Source: Plakobranchus ocellatus
Lineage: Eukaryota > Mollusca > Gastropoda > Plakobranchidae
Direction: 5' to 3'
Assembly: GCA_019648995.1 (NCBI GenBank)
Contig: BLXT01007574.1
Location: forward strand, 253,579-273,694
Length of the DNA stretch: 20,116 bases
Below are positions 1 to 8,600 of this stretch, in pieces. Each line of letters opens with the position of its first letter. Position 1 is the first letter of the stretch. A program made the position numbers and the translations under genes. The notes beneath the pieces are model-generated. The model saw only the letters and a list, made by a program, of their open reading frames with translations, did no database searches and was not told the origin of the DNA.

Positions 1-7
1 GAGAGAG

Positions 8-40
<33 letters not shown>
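1..40. repeat. (GA)n microsatellite, truncated by the window edge
   Basis: The window opens with GAGAGAGAGC and then uninterrupted GA dinucleotides to about position 40. The array may continue beyond the left edge. Confidence 0.95.
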
Positions 41-43
<3 letters not shown>

Positions 44-1409
44 TAAAGGCTGGCAAGAAGAGTGGTGACTGGCAGGTTGATGTGTTTGTATTATAGTTAG
101 AAACTTATTTCAAGTGTATCATACATGTACTGTGACTGGCCCAGTCCTCTTATTTGGGTCTTTCAAGTCCTTGTATTTCAACGAAAACGATCTGTCAAAT
201 CTTACTAGACTCGGCGTTCCCACGATGATACACAGTTGAAATGGGAATTGATCTTAAGACAGACCAGGATATTTTTCAGTATTAGGTTTTCTACAAACAT
301 TATTATTGGATTGGTCCCATGATAATACATAAGATTTGACTATACTAATAGACAGGTGCACCGACATAAAAATATTCAATTTAAGAAGAAAAAGAGTTCT
401 CTTTTGAGCTTCTACTAGGGTAAAAGGGACTTAATATTTTGAGGAGAAAAAAATTTAGAGGGGTGAAATGAGTTTTTTTTATGTGCCAGTGCAATTGCAT
501 ATAGATCTAGACCCTTCAAGGAAGTTCAATGGAAAAAAATGATAATCCATCCCTTCCAAACAAAAAAAAAACAAACAACAAAGTTAGAACGAAATCCATC
601 ATACTTTTTAACTTCATTTTTTTTTTTTTTAATTTTTTTTTGGTGTGCTGGTGTCTCGTTTAAATATATAATCGGCGAGTGCAGGTGTTCCATACATATA
701 AAGAATGTGTATAGCCCTTATCCTTGGAATATTTGAATAGATTTCTCATTTGATCAATGTCTTTTTTCGAAATCATACATTTTATAGGCATCAATCCATT
801 CAAAAAACTATCACTGGATTCAATGTCTTCTGAAACAGAAAAGCTATCAAAAGAACTTGATCTCAATGACTAGGGTTTTCCTCCGAAACAATGCATGCAT
901 CTTTCATAGCCATTGATTTGCAGACCCAAAAATTAACCACAAATCACAAAATTTTTCATTTTCGACAAACATAGATTTCAGTGCGTAGACTAGGGGAAAA
1001 GCGATTTTCTTTCATCCAAAAAGGATTAATAAAAGATTGCAAAAGGTATGCTTGATTGTGAAATTAGGGGCAGGAAGTAATCTTAAAGGAAAATCTGCTA
1101 TTCTGAGAAATTATTCCCAACAATGAAGACCAGACTTGCAGAGCTTAAAGTGTAAGCAGCAAGTCCAGAAAAAATAAAATGGAAAGTATAAAGAAGTGTT
1201 TGGGTGATTACACTCTACAGCCAACAAGCAAAATCTATGCATTGGTCAAAATTAAAACCCATTTATCAATTAGCACATTATAGAAGGCTTATTTTTCTCA
1301 ATCAGACCCAAACTCAAGATAATATAGAAAAGATTGTTTAGATTGTAGATGCAATTGGATTCAGGAAGTCTACAAGCATGCTGAATGTCGCTTTGTTACA
1401 GTGATGCAC
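41..1409. other. Intergenic sequence downstream of PELP1; no gene seen
   Basis: This stretch is AT-rich with many poly-A and poly-T runs (for example 618-650). Short open frames on both strands lack splice context or recognisable protein content. One minus-strand frame near 660-866 is rich in Ser, Asp and Glu but has no supporting feature. Confidence 0.5.
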
Positions 1410-1707
1410 CAGGCAAATGAATGCATGTTTTTATTAATCCTCTACATCAAAGGCAAAAAGGTGAAAAACAGAAAATGACGTACGATACTACATATAATGA
1501 GATACGACGATTCCAACAGATGGTTTATAGGGTTGTCTTTAGAGTCTTTAGAGTGAGTTTAATAACAATACATTTTTTACGTATAACTTTATCATACCAA
1601 CCACAGCTTTTAAAAAATCAGTCCTCTAGAGTTCTTTTTTTTTAAATGTATGAATTTGATTTTACAAACACAAAAAAGGAAAAAATGGAGGGAATAAAGG
1701 ACTGGGC
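1410..1707 (-). other. PELP1: Putative PELP1 3' UTR
   Basis: About 300 nt of AT-rich sequence follows the stop codon on the minus strand and runs to the first AATAAA downstream of the stop. No competing open frame or splice signal stands out. The exact cleavage point cannot be placed from sequence alone. Confidence 0.5.
1430..1435 (-). terminator. Candidate polyadenylation signal AATAAA
   Basis: TTTATT on the plus strand reads AATAAA on the minus strand, about 275 nt downstream of the PELP1 stop codon. I saw no other canonical copy between it and the stop. Cleavage would be expected 10 to 30 nt further on, around 1400-1420. Confidence 0.5.
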
Positions 1708-1767
1708 TCAGTCTTGATCAGCAGCTACATCAACAAAATCAGCAATCATAGCTTGGAGATCATCACT
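1708..1767 (-). CDS. PELP1: PELP1 exon I: terminal exon with the conserved C-terminal motif and stop
   Basis: The acceptor is cacctgcag before 1767; the coding part is 20 codons ending in TGA at 1710-1708. The residues are SDDLQAMIADFVDVAADQD. Vertebrate PELP1 ends near DDTAAMLADFIDCPPDDE, so the AM(I/L)ADF(V/I)D core is conserved at the extreme C-terminus. This short linear motif is the clearest single identifier of the gene. Confidence 0.88.
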   Translation of the reverse strand, partial: SDDLQAMIADFVDVAADQD

Positions 1768-2443
1768 CTGCAGGTGAAAACAGTCCATTAAAAAAAACAA
1801 AAAAACATTACACATAAGTTAATGATATACAAAAAATATTTTCACAGTTCTCTTCAACTTAACAACAAAAATGTGTAAAGGTTAACTGCGGCTAGCAAAT
1901 ACAATAACTTAGAACACGTTTTTTTTATTTTTCTTTGTTATCACTAACAAAGTTTGTCTACACCACACTGCATGTAAGCATTAGAGCCGACGCGAATATG
2001 CTTTTATACAGAGAATAGTGTGAGGCAATAAACATGTGTTGATTACTGAGCTTGTTGGTAGCAATGTAATGTGAGGCTAATGCATATTTAGACCAAACCT
2101 AATGCATCCCTTGTTGCATACGCTAATTTTGAGAAAAAAAAATGTGAGTGTTTCTTTTCCTTCTTTTTCTAATGTTTTTACAACAACAACAACAAAAAAT
2201 GGACCTTTTAAAAAAAAAATAACACTTTTCTTTAGGTCAAGTTTTTACTATTTAAAAATTTCTGGCTGCACAAATCAAAGTACACGTTCAACTCATTTGG
2301 ACAAGTTTCAAGACATATTGTACAAGAAGGCAAGACAGACAAGTATGTGGTAGATCGAGGAAGGGGGAAATAGTGATGTGGGAAAGAGCAAAGAAAATAA
2401 GACGTGTAGTGAAATTCAAGGAGCAGAGGAAACAAGTAAAAGG

Positions 2444-2487
<44 letters not shown>

Positions 2488-2609
2488 AAGAGAGAGAGAG
2501 AAAGAGGGAGAGAGAGAGAGAAAGAGGAAGAGGGAGAGAGAGAAAGAGGGAGAGAGAGAGAGAAAGAGGGAGAGGGAGAGAGAGAAAGAGGGAGAGAGAG
2601 AGAGAGAAA

Positions 2610-2659
<50 letters not shown>

Positions 2660-5600
2660 AATCAAGAAATGGAGAGGGGCAAGAGTGACATGAATAAAAA
2701 AGAAATGCCCTTTCTCAAATTTTCAAATTTATCTGTTTGAGACCTAAACTACTGATTTCAACCAAAAGCTCCACCTAAGCTCCCAAGCAGTTGCACATAT
2801 TTTTAAGGAAAAAGGACTTGCTTATCTAAAACACAATACTGCTATAAACAGAGTTGAACAATTCAACCCCCTTTTTAAGTCTCACTATCCCTTGAAAGCA
2901 AAGCAAAGCAAAACTACCAACTTCTTGTTTCAAAAACTATCAAGTCACTTAAAAATAAACATTTTTTTTTACCTCCTTAAAAAAAGGGCAGTTTTAATTT
3001 GAAGCATTCTATAAAACTAAAAATGTAATTAAAAAAAAAAAAACTTAACCTACCTCCGCTGCTCCTTGCTCATCATCAGTTTTCGCCTTCTTAGATTTCA
3101 TTGCTTGTTTATCGCTGTCTTCTAAAACACGCCTCTAAAAAAATGTGTGAAGAAAAAAAAAAGCAACATAAATATAAGACCAAGTATAAAAAACAACTCA
3201 ATATCCCTACTTTGTCTCTCCCACATACTCTGCCCCACTTCCCAAAGACACGACAAAGTAAACAAAACCAGATAAGGGAAATAGCTCATGATAAAAAACT
3301 TTGCAATTACAATGCTACCCAGTAGACCTAGAGAAAAACAATAAAGTTGCCATGTACATCAGAAAATGAGTGACGCCATTAATTTTGGTTCCCTCATTTT
3401 TGGTGGTGATGGTGATGATGATGAAAGTAATGCTGTTCATGATGATAATGAAGGTTGTGGTGGTGATGATGATGATGATGATGGTGGTGGTGGAAATGAT
3501 TAAGATGATTGTGACAATGAAGATGTGATGATATGAAGGGGTGATAATGATGATAATGGTAATAGTGATATTCTGATAAAAGCAGGAAGACAACCGATAA
3601 TGAAAGATAGTTTAATCTCTATCTTACTGTCCAATGCACTTTGTGCGATTTGTGCAAGTGACAAGTGAATAGTCTGTTCCACTGCAGATCTATAGGTTTT
3701 CAGCAGTGCACTATCGGTAAATAAGCAGACATACAATGAACACAAATAAGAATCCCAAAGGCTTTAAAGAGTGACACAGAAAAACAATTAACAATGTGAA
3801 CATGCAAATGATCTATTGACAAAACCCAAGCAAGGCCTTGCAAATTAGCCTGAAGGAGTTTTAAATTCGCCTGTGACTTGATGAATAGGCCTTGCTTTGA
3901 TCTAGATATGACTTATCGCAGAATAGGAGAAAAGGACAATATTCCTATTAAAAACAATGTTCCTAAGAAAACAATCATTAAATTAGGCTAAGGCACTGAG
4001 AATGCACTTTCAACTCAATTAAAAGGAATATGGATACCTTATAATCATTCAAATTTTTGTAGTGAAGAATAATTAAGTTCATAAGATATTTCCATCAGAA
4101 ATTGTGTGAACATGAGTATCAAAATTGACCAAACTAAAGGGCCTGATTAATGTCCTGAAATTAAGTCACCAAATAAGAAATGTTATCTTTGAGTAATTGA
4201 ATGTAATGATGAATAACAAACAAATCAGATTATATCTGATTTTAACAAAACTTTGTCCTAACACTTTCACATTTTGATCACATTAAACTTGTTTTGCCAT
4301 ACTAAGAGCTTATGGTCTAATATTATCTAAAATAGATTTAAAGCCAATTTCGGAATTACTGTAAGGCAAGCCAGGCAAATTTGTTAGTTTTTGTATGTGA
4401 ATAATAGTTGTTAAATAGTTTTATTGAGGTCAGCCAAGTTGAAATCTCAAAAATGCCAAATAAAAATTAGAATCTGAAAATTATGTCCATCTTTTGAAGC
4501 TTAGTTTAATAAGATGTACATAATAGTTATTGAAATTTATCATTAATTTAATTCAACAGTCAGAATAAACTTTTTGTCATATATTATTACATAAAATATT
4601 ACTTTTGATATAAATTGTTGTTTTACAAAGCAGGCACTTAAATCTTGTAGTCACAACTGCCAAGATTGAGGGATAGAAATGTTTCTTCCCATTCTACTTT
4701 GTTAGGTGCCCTTTTGTTCTTACAAAAATGAGTGAAACGTTCATTTAAACATGATCTAAACCAAGGTGCATAACAATGGGCATCATAAAATATGCTTGTT
4801 TCCAAAGCAGTGTTATATTACTTATCACTTGACTTCAATGGAATAAATTTTGGCTCTTTACCATCCATTTTTTTTTTTGCTAATTAATCTTCACTTGTTG
4901 GACATTAAAGTTTAATTTTCATTATCGATTTGCATGTGAAAAAATGTTGATTGAGGCATTGTGAAAGTCTCAGTATCTAAAGAGAGCTCATATGAAAAGT
5001 ATCTAAAGATTAGAGGTTACTATGCCGTTTTTGGCAGACAATGTGCGGCCAAGATAAATTTTCAAATCAGAATTTTTTTTCCTATTTTTTTATCTCTTAA
5101 TAATCAGTGAAAAATACCATAATCCAGTTGGGCAATACCCCATTATGGGAACAACTGACCAGGAATTGGGTGTCACCCGTGAATAATAGGAATGCAGTAT
5201 GCATAGATAGAGGGGACCTGCAGCATACATGGTGACTGGGAAAACAACAGACATTGCCAACAGATAGGCTAAATTAGGCCTTAACGTGCTTCAATTAAAA
5301 CGAGCCTATTCTTATGTTATCAAAGTGGACTGAAACAAATAAATGGTAGGGTCAAATACAGAAAGTCTATTTTATGACATACAAGAAAGTGGTAGTTTTA
5401 TCCTCATAGTTAAAGGTTTTTAATATTAACTCACCGGGCCCTGGTGTCGAACGGTATCGACATGCTATTTGTAGTGCCCGGGCCCTGATGTCGAGTATGC
5501 TCGGCATGGCTTTGCGAATTTTTTTAAGTACATTAACAACGTCATAGAAACTTCCGGTTTTCTTGGTTGTTTTCGTGAATTTCCGAGCTTTACAGTGATC

Positions 5601-8600
5601 CCTGATTTGCCGCGTTTCTCCTATTTTTAGTATTCAAAGTAACGGATTGAAGACGGATACCTCCGAACCGGTCGATCTGTCATTCTGAACTCGTTTCCAA
5701 CCCAAACAATAGTGGAATCATAGCTCATTGTGTTTGATACTTTTGAGTTTGCTGAAGAGAGTGATGTTGAGCCATATGAGCTGGAATCCGATAATGAAAA
5801 TGAAAATTATTTCCATTCCTAATCGTTTCGAGAATGTTGGTTTTGTTCAACGAAAATTCTTGTCCCCAAACCTAAGTGCCCATCCGATCTCGAACTCTAG
5901 ATCTAGAATTAGAATCTAGACTAGATCTAGATCTAGAAATTCTATGAAGTGACAGAGATTGAAATTTCTTTCTAGATTGACATTTGAATTTCGAGTGAAA
6001 AATCTAGGTCTAGTTACGATAATAAGGCAATAAATCGTCATATATTGGGTTTCTGTAATTCTAGATCTACTCTGCTCACACGCCAATGACCCATGATGAA
6101 GGTGAACGGTCAAATTAAAGATTTCATGATTCAGGGTGAGATAGATTTAGATTTAGACTAAAGAAGCAGTTTCAATAAAATGTTTTTTTATTTTCGGTGA
6201 CAGAATTTAATTCCAAGTGTAATATATTTCTCAGGTTATAGATTTTGTAGATCTGCTTCTTATGGGTCTCTGCTGCCTGGAAACGCTTTCCGAAAATGGG
6301 AAAGCAGGGTATTTTTAAAAAATCGTAAAAAATTAACGACAACACTAAAAGAAATAAAATCAACACATTTGTAGAGCTCTGAAATACCAGAACATGCACA
6401 GTGAAAATGAAGTTTCTACTATGATTTAGTAAAGCACTAGGATTTTTTAAAAACTGTCTGAAATGGCCAGTTTTCAAGAACCGGCGAGCCTTGAAATGAC
6501 CAGGGCCCGGTGAGTTGTCTATCAATAATAGCATGGAGATTGGCACCTCATCTACACTTTCACAAATTTCATTATATTGTGTCTAATTTCACATCACTTT
6601 TGACTTATCTATCAGATGCAAGGATAAAGATTTTTTTTACTAAGCAATTCAATTCTTAAATGCAAACCTTTGAAGATGATGTATTTACAGCAGACTGCAT
6701 ATCAGTTTGGAAGCGTTTTTCAGTTACAGAAATGGTCTCTTCCCGAATGACTGCTTTTTCTTTCCTTTCCTGCGGGTCCATCTCTTCTGGGTCTGAAGTA
6801 TCATTCCTATCTTCATCCTCAGTAACGCTTTTTGCTTTTTCCTCTTCTTGACTTGTAGGTTCATCATTTGTGGGCCTGCTTGTCTTTTCTTCCTTTTCAC
6901 TTGTATTTCTTGGTTGACTGTGGGCAGCCTAGTATACAAAACAAAAAAATAACCATTGAGTGTGAAATAAAAAGTGTATGACAAAATGATACCTCACAGC
7001 ATATCTACTACAAAAAAGATTATAATTAAGTTATACTAAACGACATTGGGCAATGAAAAAAATATGACACATTTGGACAAAAAGTTTAAAAAGTTATGAA
7101 AAAATTCCCTCAAAAGCAGGCCGGGTGAACCTGGAACCTTAAGATGCATATTGTGAGAGTTCCTAGTACTGCAAAGAATTTGTAATAAAACTAAAAAATG
7201 CACCAACTACGAAAATAAGATGCATATTGTGAGAGTTCCTAGTACTGCAAAGAATTTGTACTAAAACTAAAAAATGCACCAAATACGAAAATAAGAAATC
7301 ATCTGATTCATACAGGATTTTGCTCTGGCTCAAGATCATGGAGCTGCTGCCATAACGCCTGAAGAAAGCTTATACCTAGAGCACGGCTACGGGTATTGAT
7401 TCTTCCACTGAATTTAAAGTCTATAGAGTGTATCATAGCTGTAAATCTATAGACTACATATGTGGAGCAGAGGTACAATCAATGTGCTTATGGTGCCTTA
7501 GGAAAAAAAAAATAAAGAAAAATTGTCATTAGTAGCATTATGTGTGCATTTTTGCTTTTAGTGATTTTGGGTTAAATTACTAATTTTTGTTTCTATTTGG
7601 GTTATTAGTTGAATGATCCCAATAAACCAGTTATGACATCTTGAAAACTGGATACAATTATGTCTTTACTGTGTCAACATTAAAGCTTAATTTTTTTTTA
7701 GAAGGAAAGAGCAATTTTTTTCACAAGATTTTTACGTTAACTTAATTGGACTGGTCTCAAGACATATTTTCTTTTTGCCATTTAAGCATTTGTTGTGATT
7801 TGTTATTATTAATCATTAATGCTTTACCATGTGAAACACTCATTTTACTTCAATTTATTGCTTTTGAAAAAGTTCTGAACTCTCTCTTTGATAGCTTCTT
7901 TGACTCAAAGCAATATTAAATATGCATATGAACAAATTAAGAGAAGTTTATATTGGTCAGAGAATAGCAGCAACTATTCAAAATACAAAGAATCAAAAAT
8001 TAAAGCCAAGAGGTCCCAATAATTAATTCTTTTCAGTGATGTTGTTTATCTATTAAGAATGAGAAAAAAAAATCTAATAGCAATTTAGTTTCTTTTCTGG
8101 TTTCCAAAGCTTTGAAAAGCCAATATTTATTACTGTTATGGTTTAAAGTCATTTCTTTAGTGATCAAACAGCAATAATCTTTATATTTTGTGTAAAAATA
8201 AAACCATAACAGCAAAGAAAAGATAATGATTTAAAAATTGTAAATGCGCGCCCATTACGTACTTTTAATTAAAAAACAAACAAACAAAAAAACTAATTCA
8301 ATTTTGGTGACACAAAATATGCATACAAGACTTGAGGTGTTTCCGTCATTTGTATTAAACAGCAACAGTGCAGATGAAGCGGAACTTTTATTCAACATGG
8401 AGATAAAACAATACTAAAGGAGCTTATCATGGCTCAATACATACAGATTTACTAAGAGCAAGCTCCTCTTGCAATTGTTCCAACTGTCTCTGTTGAGTCT
8501 CTGTTTCCAACTGTGCATCAACAAGCTGCTTCCATAGACTTTTGTTCTCCTCGCCTAGTCTCTCTGCCTCCTTTTCTACTTCCATCACATCTTTAATGGT

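Larger units (their letters stand above)
5428..6516. mobile_element. Candidate DNA transposon or MITE with 18-bp perfect terminal inverted repeats
   Basis: AACTCACCGGGCCCTGGT at 5428-5445 is exactly reverse-complemented at 6499-6516, bounding 1089 bp inserted in a PELP1 intron. The left end has a second, direct copy of CCGGGCCCTGATGTCGA near 5478. The left third is richer in GC and CpG than the surrounding intron. No transposase was recognised; the only coding-like piece is a short acidic frame at 5724-5822. No target-site duplication is obvious, so the true ends may lie slightly outside the matched repeats. Superfamily not assigned. Confidence 0.6.
3135..6667 (-). other. PELP1 intron G to H, phase 0
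   Basis: A 3533-nt GT-AG intron, the longest in the window. It carries a GAT/GGT array (3401-3569), a coding-like open frame (3628-3718) and a 1.1-kb element with terminal inverted repeats (5428-6516). The stretch 3730-5427 is AT-rich and holds nothing I recognise beyond short local repeats such as AGTATCTAAAG at about 4971 and 4999. Confidence 0.75.

Noticed and set aside
660..866. Ser/Asp-rich minus-strand frame
   Set aside because: There is no similarity that I can name, and it lies downstream of the PELP1 polyadenylation signal with no splice or promoter evidence.
2288..2693. Long open frames rich in Ser-Leu (minus) or Arg-Glu (plus)
   Set aside because: They are produced by the GA/CA/TA microsatellite, in which several frames are free of stops. 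No coding evidence.
3315..3593. Ile/Thr-rich minus-strand open frame
   Set aside because: It is the translation of the GAT/GGT trinucleotide array.
6172..6546. 124-codon minus-strand open frame spanning the right end of the inverted-repeat element
   Set aside because: It has no recognisable domain and crosses the element's terminal repeat into flanking intron, so it is unlikely to be a transposase.
6724..6984. Lys-rich minus-strand open frame over exon G
   Set aside because: It is an alternative frame of PELP1 exon G; the exon's own frame fits the phases of both neighbours.
7418..7455. AGTCTATAGA 10-bp inverted repeat with an 18-nt loop as a regulatory hairpin
   Set aside because: It is short, AT-rich and unsupported by context; chance occurrence in AT-rich sequence is likely.
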